Positions 25,266 to 33,837 of a DNA stretch of 49,671 nt are shown here, piece after piece; positions within the stretch are counted from its first letter, which is position 1, and the number at the start of each line of letters is the position of its first letter. The translations under genes and the position numbers were made by a program. Location of the stretch: the NCBI GenBank assembly GCA_902785355.1, contig CACZYF010000015.1, positions 1 to 49,671 of the forward strand. The letters are read 5' to 3'. This DNA is from an uncultured Ruminococcus sp. GTDB taxonomy: Bacteria; Bacillota; Clostridia; Oscillospirales; Acutalibacteraceae. The notes beneath the pieces are model-generated. The model saw only the letters and a program-made list of their open reading frames with translations, was not told the DNA's origin and ran no database searches.

Positions 25266-26309
25266 GTGCAAAACTATCCGTATAATCCGCCACAGCAAGC
25301 CTATCCGCAGCCTCCGCGCTATATTCCGCCCGCAATGACAAACGAGGAATATCAGACGCTGAGATATCAGAAGGGACTCAGACGCGCCGCGAACGGTCTG
25401 GGGATCCTGATGATCTGCTTCTTTGCGTTGGAGCTTTTGATCGCCCTTGTATCCCAGTTCATCCTCTACGCGCACGGACTGGCGAATGATGTACTGGAGC
25501 TTGACGTGCTGCAGATGCTCGAGAGCGGTATGATCTCATCCGTCGTCTTTTTTGTCACGGGACTGATCTACTGCTGTTTCCGCAAGCTCAGATTCAGCTC
25601 CCTGTTCCCTTTTCAAAAAACGGGCGCAAAGATGCTGTACCGCCTGTGCGCCGTCGGCATCGCGTTCTCTCTGATGAGCAACTATGTCGTCGATCTGCTG
25701 AACAATAATCTCGGTCTGTTCGGTATCGAGAACAACGGCGGCATTTTCGAGACCGGAGATAATCCGAATATCCTGATGTACTTTTTGACCGTCGCGATCA
25801 TCCCCGCGTTCGTTGAAGAATTCGCCTTCCGCGGCGTGATCATGGGCGTACTGCGCCCCTACTCCGAGGGAGTGGCGATCTTCGTATCCTCCGCCGCCTT
25901 CGCGCTGATGCACGGCAACTTCGTCCAACTGCCGTTCACCTTCTGCTGCGGTCTGGTGTTCGCTTATATCGACATCAAGGCGAACTCCATGCTCCCCTCG
26001 ATCATCGTACACTTCCTCAACAACGGCTTGTCGGTGCTGTCCGATATCCTGACCTCCTACAAGGTCATTTCCGAAACTACCTCCAACCTGATCTACGGCG
26101 CGATCTTCGTCGTGACCGGCGTGCTGGCGTTCCTCGCGATCCGCGGAATTATTAAAGAAAAGGAAAGCGGCTGGTTCAGTCTCAAGGGCGGCGACGATAT
26201 CATTCCCTTCAAGCGGAAGATGAAAACCGTCTGCACCTCTCCCTTCATCATCAGCTTCGCCGCGGTCATGCTGATCTACTGCGTGGTCGTGATGGTGAGC
26301 GGTCTGTAA
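25266..26309 (+). CDS. CPBP-family intramembrane metalloprotease
   Basis: 347 aa from a GTG that has AAAGGAG at 7 nt; a TTG 12 codons earlier has no ribosome binding site. A Pro/Tyr/Gln-rich cytosolic N-terminus (about 1-30) precedes about seven transmembrane segments. The CPBP (Abi/CAAX) motifs are in order: EEFAFRG with the EExxxR core, then ALMHGNFVQLPF, then VHFLNN, which supply the catalytic Glu and zinc-binding His residues. Substrates of such proteases range from bacteriocin systems to membrane regulators and cannot be named here. Its stop overlaps the tadA start (TAATG). Confidence 0.88.
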   Translation: MQNYPYNPPQQAYPQPPRYIPPAMTNEEYQTLRYQKGLRRAANGLGILMICFFALELLIALVSQFILYAHGLANDVLELDVLQMLESGMISSVVFFVTGLIYCCFRKLRFSSLFPFQKTGAKMLYRLCAVGIAFSLMSNYVVDLLNNNLGLFGIENNGGIFETGDNPNILMYFLTVAIIPAFVEEFAFRGVIMGVLRPYSEGVAIFVSSAAFALMHGNFVQLPFTFCCGLVFAYIDIKANSMLPSIIVHFLNNGLSVLSDILTSYKVISETTSNLIYGAIFVVTGVLAFLAIRGIIKEKESGWFSLKGGDDIIPFKRKMKTVCTSPFIISFAAVMLIYCVVVMVSGL

Positions 26310-26755
26310 TGGAACGGCGATTCATGGAGCGGGCGCTCGCGCTCGCGAGGGAGGCGGCGGACGAGGGCGAAGTACCTGTAGGCGCCGTTGTCGTCAGGAA
26401 CGGCCGGATCGTCGGCGAGGGACGAAACCGCCGCGAAAAGGCGAAAAACGCCTTATCCCACGCGGAGCTGGAAGCCATCGGCAACGCCTGTAAGGCGCTC
26501 GGCGGCTGGCGGCTGTGGGAATGCGAATTGTATGTTACGCTGGAGCCATGCCCCATGTGCGCGGGCGCGATCGTCAACGCCCGTATCCCGCAGATCTTCT
26601 TCGGCGCTTATGACAGCAAGAACGGCTGCGTCGGCTCCGTCGCAAACATCCTCGAGCTGCCCCTCGCCTTCCATCCGAAATACGAGGGCGGCGTCATGGA
26701 GCAGGAATGCGGCGCCATCCTCACCGAATTTTTCAAACAACTTCGCAAACGGTGA
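26309..26755 (+). CDS. tadA: tRNA-specific adenosine deaminase TadA
   Basis: 148 aa; converts A34 to inosine in tRNA-Arg(ACG). Zinc and proton-transfer residues are all present: His51 and Glu53 in HAE, Cys81 and Cys84 in PCPMC. Other family marks are VPVGAVVV (22-29) and FFGAYDSKNGCVGS. It is coupled to the CPBP gene by a 1-bp overlap. A second in-frame ATG five codons later is a possible alternative start. dnaX, its frequent neighbour, is not here. Confidence 0.95.
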   Translation: MERRFMERALALAREAADEGEVPVGAVVVRNGRIVGEGRNRREKAKNALSHAELEAIGNACKALGGWRLWECELYVTLEPCPMCAGAIVNARIPQIFFGAYDSKNGCVGSVANILELPLAFHPKYEGGVMEQECGAILTEFFKQLRKR

Positions 26756-26759
26756 ATCT

Positions 26760-28031
26760 ATGAATACAGAACTCCGCTACGCGGGCGATATCCCGGTCTA
26801 TTACGCTCCCGATCAGGCGCTCCGTCGCTTCTGCCTCTGTATATACGTCAAGGCGGGAGCGATCTACGAAAGCCGTGAAAACAACGGCTACGCGCATCTT
26901 TTCGAGCATATCGTGTTCCGCAATCTGAAAAAGCAATACGGCGACGGCTTCTACACGCTGTTGGCGCAGAACGCCGTCGATTTTAACGCTTCCACTCATA
27001 AGAGCGTGATACAATTCACCTTTTCGGGACTGCCCCGGGGGATTCCGCTCGTCTGCGAGATCATCGCCCTCATGTTCAGCGCGCTCGTCGTCAATACGGG
27101 CGAATTCAACATTGAGAAGAGCCGTATCAAAGCGGAATACAAGGAGGATGAACCGCACAGGCGATTCTCCTACCTATGCGGACAGACGGTCTGGGCGGGC
27201 AGTACGGCGCGGCAGGACGAGCTCGGCTATCTCACCAATATCAACAGAGCCTCCCTTTCATCCCTGGACCGCTATCGGCGCGAGGTCATCTCGAGAGGTA
27301 ACATCTTTGCCGTTGCGACGGGTTGCGTCAGCCGAGATGAACTGGGTATGCTGTCGAAGGCTCTCGCGTCCGTCCCGCTCTCCGACGCGCCGATCAAGGA
27401 GAAAACGGTCGACGTTCCCGCCCGCTATCTCTGCCGCGACTGTACGATGGTCATTAGGGACGACGTCTACACCTACCTGCATTTTTCATTCGATCTCGGA
27501 GATACCGCCGCGTACTATCACCTTACCGACTTTCTCTACTTCCTCCTGTTCTTCGGCTACGATTCCGTTCTCCAACAGGAGCTGTCGGAGAAGCGAGCGC
27601 TGATCTATGGCTTTGATTCGGGTGTTGAACGCTACCGCAATATCGGTATCCTGGACTTTTCCTTTGAGGTGTACAACCATCGGTTGGAAGAAGCGATGAC
27701 CGCAGTAGTCGACACCCTGAACCGCGTCAAAAGCGGCGACTTCGATTATGATACGACGATACAGAAGCTCGTCACCGATCATACCGAGATCCTCGACGAT
27801 ATCGAGGGCCTCAACTGGGATATCGCCTATCACCACCTTCTGTTCGGTCAGACACGGGACGGAGAAGCCGAGCTGAAAACGCTCATGAGCTTAAACAAGG
27901 GTGAAATCGCCGCTTTCGCCGCAGAGCTGTTCAGAACCGACCGTCTGGTGCTCGGGCTCAAGGGGAATAAGCGTGCCATCGATAAAAACCGCGATAAGCT
28001 GAAAGCCATCCTTCAAAAGCTCGATATATAA
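26760..28031 (+). CDS. M16-family (insulinase-like) zinc peptidase
   Basis: 423 aa, the size of a two-domain M16 half-protein. The inverted zinc motif HxxEH is HLFEH (His46, Glu49, His50), and the distal Glu ligand is probably in the EKSRIKAEYKED segment about 70-80 residues later. The C-terminal half (about 215-423) looks like the non-catalytic M16 domain, with the RALIYGFDSGVERY region. Bacillus YmfF/YmfH work as a pair, but only one such gene is here, without the ymf neighbours. It starts 4 bp after tadA and ends in a strong terminator. The substrate is unknown. Confidence 0.82.
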   Translation: MNTELRYAGDIPVYYAPDQALRRFCLCIYVKAGAIYESRENNGYAHLFEHIVFRNLKKQYGDGFYTLLAQNAVDFNASTHKSVIQFTFSGLPRGIPLVCEIIALMFSALVVNTGEFNIEKSRIKAEYKEDEPHRRFSYLCGQTVWAGSTARQDELGYLTNINRASLSSLDRYRREVISRGNIFAVATGCVSRDELGMLSKALASVPLSDAPIKEKTVDVPARYLCRDCTMVIRDDVYTYLHFSFDLGDTAAYYHLTDFLYFLLFFGYDSVLQQELSEKRALIYGFDSGVERYRNIGILDFSFEVYNHRLEEAMTAVVDTLNRVKSGDFDYDTTIQKLVTDHTEILDDIEGLNWDIAYHHLLFGQTRDGEAELKTLMSLNKGEIAAFAAELFRTDRLVLGLKGNKRAIDKNRDKLKAILQKLDI

Positions 28032-28034
28032 TGT

Positions 28035-28073
28035 ATAAGTAAAGCTCCCGTTTTCGGCGGGAGCTTTACTTAT
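28035..28073. terminator. Bidirectional terminator between convergent genes
   Basis: A perfect 16-bp stem (ATAAGTAAAGCTCCCG and its complement) with a short TTTTCGG loop lies between the M16 gene (+) and the methionine gamma-lyase-like gene (-), 4-6 bp from each stop codon. Confidence 0.85.
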
Positions 28074-28078
28074 ATCCA

Positions 28079-29335
28079 TTACTGTATCTTCTCGACCTCT
28101 TGCGCGGCGAGCATCACGCTCAGCTTGGCGGTATTGAAGGACAAGCCGCCCTGTAAGTACACGGCGTACGGCTCGCGCAGGGGGCCGTCGGCGCTGATCT
28201 CGATGGACGAGCCGAGGGTAAAGGCGCCCGCCGCCATGATGACCTCACTGTCATAACCGGGCATCGGCGAGGGCTGGGGCGACACGAAGCTGTCGATCGG
28301 CGAGCCGCTCTGGATACCGCGGCAGAAGGCGCACATCTTCTCCGGAGAGCCGAGGGTGATCACGTCGATAATATCGCCACGTTTCTTTTGATAAGAAGGC
28401 TCCACGTCGTAGCCGAGCACCTCGAACAGCGCCGAGGCAAACACAGCCGTCTTGACCGCCTGAGCAGCGGCGATCGGGGCGTTATACGCGCCGAGATACA
28501 TCTCGCGCAGCGTGCCGAGGGTACAGCCGAGCTCTCTGCCCGTACCGGGAGCGCTCAGGCGATAGGCGCACAGCTCCACGAGGTCTGCCCTACCCGCGAT
28601 ATAACCGCCGGTAGGCGCGATACCGCCGCCGGCGTTCTTGATCATCGAGCCCGCCATGATATCAACGCCCACGGTGATCGGGGACTCATACTCGGTGAAC
28701 TCGCCGTAGCAGTTGTCGAGCATGATAATGGTTTCGGGCGAGATTGGCTTGACGATATCGCAGATCTGCCTGATCTCCTCATTCCGCAGGGACGGACGAA
28801 GGGCGTAGCCCTTACTGCGCTGGATGTAGACCATCTTCGGCTTTTTCACGCTGACCGCCTCGCGGATTCCGTCGAGGTCGAGACTGCCGTCGGGCAGAAG
28901 CGCGACCTCGCTGAACTTTACGCCGAAATCCGCGAGCGATCCGCTGCAGGGCGTTATGCCGATAACGGGCTGTATCGTATCATAGGGCGTACCGGTAACT
29001 GCGAGCATCTCGTCGCCCGGTCTGAGCATACCGAAGAGCGCCACGGTCAGGGTATGGGTACCGCTCATGAAGTGCTGACGCGCGAGCGCGTCCTCCGCGT
29101 CAAAAACGTAAGCATAGATCTTATCGAGCGTATCTCTGCCGCGGTCGTCATAGCCGTAGCCGGTCGAGCCGGCGAACATGCTCTCACTGACCTTGTATTC
29201 CTGAAACGCCTTGAGCATCTTCTGCTGGTTATATTCCTGCACGCGGTCGAGCTGAGCAAAATGCTCCGCGCACATCGCCATCGCCTGATCGGCGGCTAAG
29301 CGTATCTTTTCATCAATTTCAAACAGTGTTTTCAT
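28079..29335 (-). CDS. Methionine gamma-lyase family protein (aluminium-resistance protein family)
   Basis: 418 aa PLP enzyme of fold type I. The family is annotated from a Clostridial aluminium-resistance locus and from Bacillus YnbB; the real reaction is not settled. PLP-related features: GTHTLTVALFGMLRPGDEM (about 92-110), LDNCYGEF (206-213, Asp207 for the pyridine nitrogen) and Lys233 in AGSMIKNAGGG for the Schiff base. Gly-rich GGYIAGRADLVEL follows. It is monocistronic by appearance, with a degenerate REP-like repeat upstream. Confidence 0.88.
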   Translation of the reverse strand: MKTLFEIDEKIRLAADQAMAMCAEHFAQLDRVQEYNQQKMLKAFQEYKVSESMFAGSTGYGYDDRGRDTLDKIYAYVFDAEDALARQHFMSGTHTLTVALFGMLRPGDEMLAVTGTPYDTIQPVIGITPCSGSLADFGVKFSEVALLPDGSLDLDGIREAVSVKKPKMVYIQRSKGYALRPSLRNEEIRQICDIVKPISPETIIMLDNCYGEFTEYESPITVGVDIMAGSMIKNAGGGIAPTGGYIAGRADLVELCAYRLSAPGTGRELGCTLGTLREMYLGAYNAPIAAAQAVKTAVFASALFEVLGYDVEPSYQKKRGDIIDVITLGSPEKMCAFCRGIQSGSPIDSFVSPQPSPMPGYDSEVIMAAGAFTLGSSIEISADGPLREPYAVYLQGGLSFNTAKLSVMLAAQEVEKIQ

Positions 29336-29357
29336 ATACTCTCCTTATTGATCGGTT

Positions 29358-29407
29358 AAGATTGCCGCAGCTATGTAAAACAAAATATTCACAAAGCTTT
29401 GCAATAA
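29358..29407. repeat. Degenerate REP-like palindrome (copy 5)
   Basis: TCGGTTAAGATTGCCGCAGCT ... AAAGCTTTGCAATAACT keeps the ends of the GATTGCC/GCAAT unit around a longer, AT-rich middle. It ends at the stop codon of the GNAT gene. Confidence 0.5.
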
Positions 29408-30157
29408 CTAATGAATAAAACATTCTCTGAATACCGCGACGGTCTCAAAACCGGAATTCTGATAAAAGCGTGTATTCGCTTCACTTGCGCTGAACACATA
29501 AGCGGCTCTGCCCTGCTTATTGATCTGAGAAGCAAGCGTTCTTACCAGCTCGCGCGATAAGCCCCGCCGTCTGTAATCGGGATGGGTCGATACCGCGCCG
29601 AGGATGGCGACGTTCTCCGTCTCGGAGACCGTCATCACTGCCGACGCAAGCGAGCCTTCAACGTCCGTTCCGAGGATTCGGCACTTTCCGAGATTCAGCC
29701 TATGCCGTACATCCGAGAGAAATACCATATAATCGGGCACGATAAAAATATCGCTCGCACAGCTTTGCAGAAGGGCGTATAACGGCTTGATCTCGGGTTG
29801 ATATAATTCTAATTCAGAATTATAATCCTCTCCGCAATAGCGGAGCACCTGTCCGCCTATCTCCCGCTTCGCCTTGATATCGAGCGTGAATCGTCCGTCA
29901 AACATAACGGAACCCGCCCCCTGAAAGCTCAGGAAGGCGGATATCTCGTCAAAATCAGCGCTGTCGGTCAGGTACAGGCTGAATTTATCCTCGAAGCGCG
30001 AGATCGCGGCGACCTCTTCCCCGTCGTGCTCCTGTACCCAAAAGCCCGTGAAGGCATAGCCCTCACCGTAGCTCTCGTACAGCGAGAGGATGCGTGTATA
30101 GAAGGGATCGTCGGTACGAAAAGCCGTCAGCGAATCCCGTTCGGCGAGTCGGATCAC
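29408..30157 (-). CDS. GNAT-family N-acetyltransferase
   Basis: 249 aa. A divergent N-terminal half (1-125) is followed by a GNAT core at about 130-249. The acetyl-CoA loop is seen in AVSTHPDYRRRGLSRELVRTL (about 190-210; RRRGLS matches Q/RxxGxG/A), followed by AAYVFSASEANTRFYQNSGFE, the usual beta5-alpha4 segment. The start is a GTG overlapping the murD stop (GTGA), so it is coupled to murD. The substrate is unknown; nothing but position ties it to the cell wall. Confidence 0.85.
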   Translation of the reverse strand: MIRLAERDSLTAFRTDDPFYTRILSLYESYGEGYAFTGFWVQEHDGEEVAAISRFEDKFSLYLTDSADFDEISAFLSFQGAGSVMFDGRFTLDIKAKREIGGQVLRYCGEDYNSELELYQPEIKPLYALLQSCASDIFIVPDYMVFLSDVRHRLNLGKCRILGTDVEGSLASAVMTVSETENVAILGAVSTHPDYRRRGLSRELVRTLASQINKQGRAAYVFSASEANTRFYQNSGFETVAVFRECFIH

Positions 30158-31542
30158 AGCGCGTTCACCAGCGCCTTGAAGTGCTTGCCGCGCGCGTCAA
30201 AATCCTTATACAGGTCGAAGCTCGCCGACGCAGGCGACATCGACACGATATCACCGCTCTGCGCGTGCTCACGCGCCGCCTGCACCGCCTCCGCCATATC
30301 CTTGACGCGGATGATCAGCGGATTGTTTTCGGAATAGCTCTTTGATTCACGGATCGCGGTCTCGATCTTGTCGGCGGTCGCGCCCATCAGGATCGCGGTC
30401 TTGACCTTCTTGCAGATCACGTCTCCGAGCTCGGTATAATCGAGGTGCTTGTCATAGCCGCCCGCGATCAGGATGATCTTGAAATCGTACAGAGAGAGCG
30501 TACCGCTCGCGGTACGGGTCGGGCTGGAGGCGATCGAATCGTTATAGTACTTCACGCCGTCGAGCTCGCGGACGAACTCCGCACGATGCTCCACACCGCC
30601 GAAGTTGCGCGCAACATACACGATGTTCTCAACGTCCACGACGCCCCAAACGGCGCAGATTGCGGTCATGTAATTCTCGACGTTGTGCATACCGGGGATC
30701 TTGATATCGCGGATATCGAGCACCTCGGTTTTCTTCTCTCCGTCGGTATATATAATGGTATTGCCGTCGAGATAAGCGCCGCGCTCGACCGCCTGACGGC
30801 GTGAGAAATACACGACCTCGCCCTTACATTCAGGCGCGAAGGACGCGGTGATCTCGTTGTCGAGATTCAAAACGGCTTTGTTGTCTTTATTCTGATAAAG
30901 AATAATATTCTTCTTGCTGTCGATATACTCCTGCATATCCTTGTGGATATCGAGGTGGTTGGGCGCGAGGTTGGTCACGACTGCTGTATCGGGACTCTGA
31001 CGCATCGAGATCAGCTGGAAGGAGGACAGCTCAACCACACAGACATCCTCGGAACGAATGGTCTCAATCTCGGGTAGGAGCGGCTTACCGATATTGCCGC
31101 CGATATGTACGGTGTAACCCTGCTTCTTGAGCATCTCGGAGATGACGGTGGTCGTGGTGGTCTTGCCGTCGGAGCCGGTCACCGCGAAGATCCTACACGG
31201 ACAGATGTCGAAGAATATCTCCATCTCCGAGCTGATGACGACGCCTTTCTCGCGCAGGGCGTTCAGCTCATCGCAGTAGAAGCGCATGCCCGGCGTACGC
31301 AGGGCGATATCGACGTCGATATCATCGAGATAATGCTCGCCGAGCGAGAGCAGCGCGCCGTCCGCCTTCGCTTTCTCTGCGATCTCACCCAGCGCCGCTT
31401 CGTCACGCTTATCACAGGCGATAACGGTCGCGCCGTATTTCGTAAACAGCGGGATCAGAGGCATATGACTGCGCCCCATGCCGATCAGCGCGATCCGCTT
31501 TCCGCTGATGGACTGAAAAAATGATTCTATACTCTGTTTCAT
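30154..31542 (-). CDS. murD: UDP-N-acetylmuramoylalanine--D-glutamate ligase
   Basis: 462 aa; adds D-Glu to UDP-MurNAc-L-Ala in peptidoglycan synthesis. An N-terminal Rossmann domain (IALIGMGRSHMPL, about 17-29) precedes the ATPase domain with P-loop GSDGKTTTT (about 124-132) and NLAPNHLDIHKDMQEY (about 190-205, with the YIDSKKNI Lys). The C-terminal domain has NDSIASSPTRT and LIAGGYDKHLDY. GGAGG stands 7 nt before the ATG. It is away from a dcw cluster. Confidence 0.97.
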   Translation of the reverse strand: MKQSIESFFQSISGKRIALIGMGRSHMPLIPLFTKYGATVIACDKRDEAALGEIAEKAKADGALLSLGEHYLDDIDVDIALRTPGMRFYCDELNALREKGVVISSEMEIFFDICPCRIFAVTGSDGKTTTTTVISEMLKKQGYTVHIGGNIGKPLLPEIETIRSEDVCVVELSSFQLISMRQSPDTAVVTNLAPNHLDIHKDMQEYIDSKKNIILYQNKDNKAVLNLDNEITASFAPECKGEVVYFSRRQAVERGAYLDGNTIIYTDGEKKTEVLDIRDIKIPGMHNVENYMTAICAVWGVVDVENIVYVARNFGGVEHRAEFVRELDGVKYYNDSIASSPTRTASGTLSLYDFKIILIAGGYDKHLDYTELGDVICKKVKTAILMGATADKIETAIRESKSYSENNPLIIRVKDMAEAVQAAREHAQSGDIVSMSPASASFDLYKDFDARGKHFKALVNAL

Positions 31543-31581
31543 ACAAATCCCTCCAAAGGCACAGAATATTCATTATATCTT

Positions 31582-31609
31582 ATTATACTATCTTTTTATA
31601 AAATATCAA
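31582..31609 (-). promoter_or_regulatory. Sigma-A promoter for murD-GNAT
   Basis: On the minus strand: TTGATA (31604-31609), 16-bp spacer, TATAAT (31582-31587). The -35 box overlaps the end of the AI-2E-type permease gene. Confidence 0.75.
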
Positions 31610-32592
31610 CCTTTTTCAAAGGCTCCGGCGAGATTGAGCACACGATACACCATGAACAGGCTCAGAATATAAAACAGCACCCCGATATTCATGCTCAGGA
31701 TCGAGAAGTAGATCGCCGAGAGCACGACCAGCGGATGCACCTTCACGCTGTCGGATACGATCCGCGGCTCGAGAATCTGGCGCACCGCGACCGTCACCAG
31801 AAAGCCGATCAAGAGAGCGACCCCGGAGATATAATTCTTTTGGAGAATCATAACAGCTGCCAGCGGCAGATAAACCGCGCCCGGTCCCAGTACCGGCAGG
31901 ATATCGGCGACCGCCGCGATGAACGCGAACGCCAGCGGATATTCCACGCCCGTCAGATAGAAGATCACGACCGCCTCGGCGAAGGTGATCAGGTACAACA
32001 GCAGATACGAGCGGATAAACCTGCGAACCATCGTATAGGCGATGTGCAGCACCCGCCCGAGCAGCGGCGCGTAGTCCTCCCCCGCCCTATCCGTCAGACG
32101 ACGGCGGATATCTCCCAGATGATGGAGGAAAAATACCGTCAGCGCGAACGTCACCACTACAAAGGTAATGGCCGTAGGAACCGCCTGAAACAACGTTCCC
32201 GCTACGCCGGAAGCTACCTTGAACAGATTACCCGACAATGCCAGAGCCCTAAGATTATCGAGCAATTCTCCCGATGTCAGATAATCCGCGATCATGTAAC
32301 GGTACTCGGTAAACAGGCTCAGCGCCTGACGTATGACGAGAAACAGCAGAAAGCCGACCGCCGCGAACAGTACGCCGAAGATCAAAAGCGTCAGCAACGT
32401 CGCCGCGAAGGTAGACCGAAAGCGAAACCGCTCACGAAGATAATCGTACAGCGGCTTCATCACCACGGCGACGATCATCGCGATCACGAACGGCAGCACA
32501 AACCCGACCGCCTGCATCGCCAGCGCAAAGCACAATGTATAGATCAGAAAAAACACGACTCTCGGATTCTTCAGCCAAGCTCTGATATTCAT
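31606..32592 (-). CDS. AI-2E-family / YtvI-like membrane permease
   Basis: 328 aa from an ATG with GGTGG upstream; the frame extends 17 codons further without a ribosome binding site. About seven or eight hydrophobic segments, with the family features FVLPFVIAMIVAVVMKPLYDYL near the N-terminus, a central cytosolic region (about 190-215) and DILPVLGPGAVYLPLAAVMIL (about 240-260) near the C-terminus. Members include quorum-signal exporters and YtvI, which Bacillus uses in sporulation. Transport of AI-2 is not implied by the family name. It ends inside the murD promoter. Confidence 0.83.
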   Translation of the reverse strand: MNIRAWLKNPRVVFFLIYTLCFALAMQAVGFVLPFVIAMIVAVVMKPLYDYLRERFRFRSTFAATLLTLLIFGVLFAAVGFLLFLVIRQALSLFTEYRYMIADYLTSGELLDNLRALALSGNLFKVASGVAGTLFQAVPTAITFVVVTFALTVFFLHHLGDIRRRLTDRAGEDYAPLLGRVLHIAYTMVRRFIRSYLLLYLITFAEAVVIFYLTGVEYPLAFAFIAAVADILPVLGPGAVYLPLAAVMILQKNYISGVALLIGFLVTVAVRQILEPRIVSDSVKVHPLVVLSAIYFSILSMNIGVLFYILSLFMVYRVLNLAGAFEKG

Positions 32593-32610
32593 CCGAAACA
32601 CCACCCTTAT

Positions 32611-32706
32611 TCGGTTGAGATTGCCGCGGGGATTCCCTCGCAATGACTCAATTTTATATGGTTGAGATTGCCGCGGGGACTCCCTCGCAATGACTCATCT
32701 TTATAT
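32611..32706. repeat. Tandem pair of REP-like palindromes (copies 3 and 4)
   Basis: Two units of 47 bp each hold GAGATTGCCGCGGGGA and TCCCTCGCAATGACTCA and are joined by TTTATATGG. They lie upstream of the AI-2E-type gene. The two copies differ at only a few bases, implying recent duplication. Confidence 0.8.
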
Positions 32707-32753
32707 GGTTAGTTATGGCTGAAAAACGGGCAATCATACGATTTTCGTACAAA

Positions 32754-32789
32754 TTCAAACGGTAGGCCCCGAAAGACCTACCGTTTGAA
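32754..32789 (-). terminator. Hairpin, probable terminator of the XRE gene
   Basis: A perfect 13-bp stem (TTCAAACGGTAGG and its complement) with a 10-nt loop lies about 50 bp after the XRE gene stop. No long T run follows, so it may act mainly as a structural stop or processing site. Confidence 0.55.
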
Positions 32790-32836
32790 AAACAGAAACC
32801 AAAATGCTTGGAAAAACTCTGAATGATTCAATTGTC

Positions 32837-33088
32837 TTACTGCGGAGCACGTCCGAGCAGGAAATCGACCGAAACCTCAAGGATATCCGCCAGCGCGACG
32901 AGCTCTACGTCAGTCACGAACCGGATCTGACCCTCAAGCTTTGAGAGGCCGGAGGCGTTCATATCCACGCCGTTGACCTGCAGCTGAGCGAGCAGCTCCT
33001 TCTGCTTCATACCCTTCTTTTTGCGGGCGGCTTCAACGCGCGCACCCACAAGATTACGATCGCCTAATTCCTGTTTACGAAGTCTCAT
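32837..33088 (-). CDS. Small XRE-family HTH regulator
   Basis: 83 aa. A cro/C1-type helix-turn-helix covers about residues 14-75: VGARVEAARKKKGMKQKELLAQL, then a recognition helix region MNASGLSKLEGQ, and ELVALADILEVSVDFLLG closing the fold. There is no effector domain. GGGGAG stands 5 nt before the ATG. An AT-rich palindrome about 35 bp upstream is a plausible operator for self-control. Targets are unknown. Confidence 0.85.
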   Translation of the reverse strand: MRLRKQELGDRNLVGARVEAARKKKGMKQKELLAQLQVNGVDMNASGLSKLEGQIRFVTDVELVALADILEVSVDFLLGRAPQ

Positions 33089-33119
33089 TTTATCTCCCCA
33101 AATCTATACTATACAGAAA

Positions 33120-33140
33120 AATTATTTCTTTTAAATAATT
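33120..33140. promoter_or_regulatory. Candidate operator palindrome upstream of the XRE gene
   Basis: AATTATTT and AAATAATT are inverted around CTTTT. The site is about 35 bp before the XRE start codon and just upstream of a TATAGT (-10-like) hexamer at about 33107-33112. Function is inferred only from position. Confidence 0.35.
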
Positions 33141-33428
33141 CCTTACGGAAATTCTTTAAACGTATTAAATCGAATGTACATGTATTATAATACGTTATTC
33201 GAAAAAAAACAACCCTTTTTTGTAAGAAAATTTAAATTTTTGATACATTTTTCACCTTTTCGTTACAACCCTTTAATTTTTGCACAAGAAAAAGTATCAT
33301 TTTTTGTAAACTTTTTCATGCTGCTTGTTGTTGACAAAAACCGACATACAAGATGTAGATTTGGTGAAAAAAGTATCTTACAAAGATTTGAGAAAGGATA
33401 GATTCACCGCCCTGTCGTTTTGAACAGA
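33141..33428. other. AT-rich gene-free region
   Basis: Strongly AT-rich compared with the rest of the window, with long A and T runs. A plus-strand 75-codon open frame exists but has no ribosome binding site and a Phe/Lys composition expected of AT-rich noncoding DNA. A TTGACA with TGTAGA 17 bp later (about 33332-33360) could be a plus-strand promoter with no gene behind it. I see no RNA gene before the rnpB terminator. Confidence 0.5.
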
Positions 33429-33452
33429 GAAAGCCCCCTTACGGGAGCTTTC
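33429..33452 (-). terminator. Hairpin at the 3' end of rnpB
   Basis: GAAAGC(T)CCC and GGGGGCTTTC pair on the minus strand around GTAA, directly behind the conserved 3' end of RNase P RNA. The following tract (TCTCTGTTC) is only weakly T-rich. Confidence 0.6.
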
Positions 33453-33831
33453 GGATGAGTAGATCTATAAGCCGGGTTCTGTATTGGGCAGTCATCTATC
33501 TTGGCCGTGCGTTGCCGCGACGGCTCGGTGCCACCTCCACGGGACAGCCGAGCAGGCCGTATGTCCCTCCGCGGTGTTGCTTCGGATAGGGTTTACACAG
33601 CAGTGAGGTCTCCCCCACTCCGGTGAGCTCTTACCTCGCCTTTCCACCCTTACGTCGTCACGGTCTGTGCTCGGTTAAGGAGCATTACGCGACGATTCGC
33701 GGTAATTTTCTGTTGCACTTTCCCTGGGGTCGCCCCCGGCGGCCGTTAGCCGTTATCCTCGCTCTGTGAAGCCCGGACTTTCCTCGGACAGGGGCTTTCG
33801 CCCGTTGACCGCGACTGCCTGACCTACTCAT
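33453..33831 (-). ncRNA. rnpB: RNase P RNA, class A
   Basis: Catalytic RNA of RNase P, which trims tRNA 5' ends. Conserved blocks in order on the minus strand: GAGGAAAGTCCGGGCTTC (P4 5' side and CR-I, about 33772-33789), GGGTGGAAAGGCGAGGTAAG (about 33625-33655), and ACAGAACCCGGCTTATAGAT near the 3' end (about 33463-33482), which pairs with the 5' block to form P4 and carries the GGCTTATAG end. Length of about 380 nt fits. The 5' end is set by a consensus promoter ending about 7 nt upstream; the 3' end by the hairpin. Boundaries are good to a few nucleotides. Confidence 0.95.
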
Positions 33832-33837
33832 AACCTT

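Noticed and set aside
33174-33401. 75-codon plus-strand open frame in the AT-rich gap
   Set aside because: No ribosome binding site, Phe/Lys-rich composition expected of AT-rich noncoding DNA, no recognisable motif.
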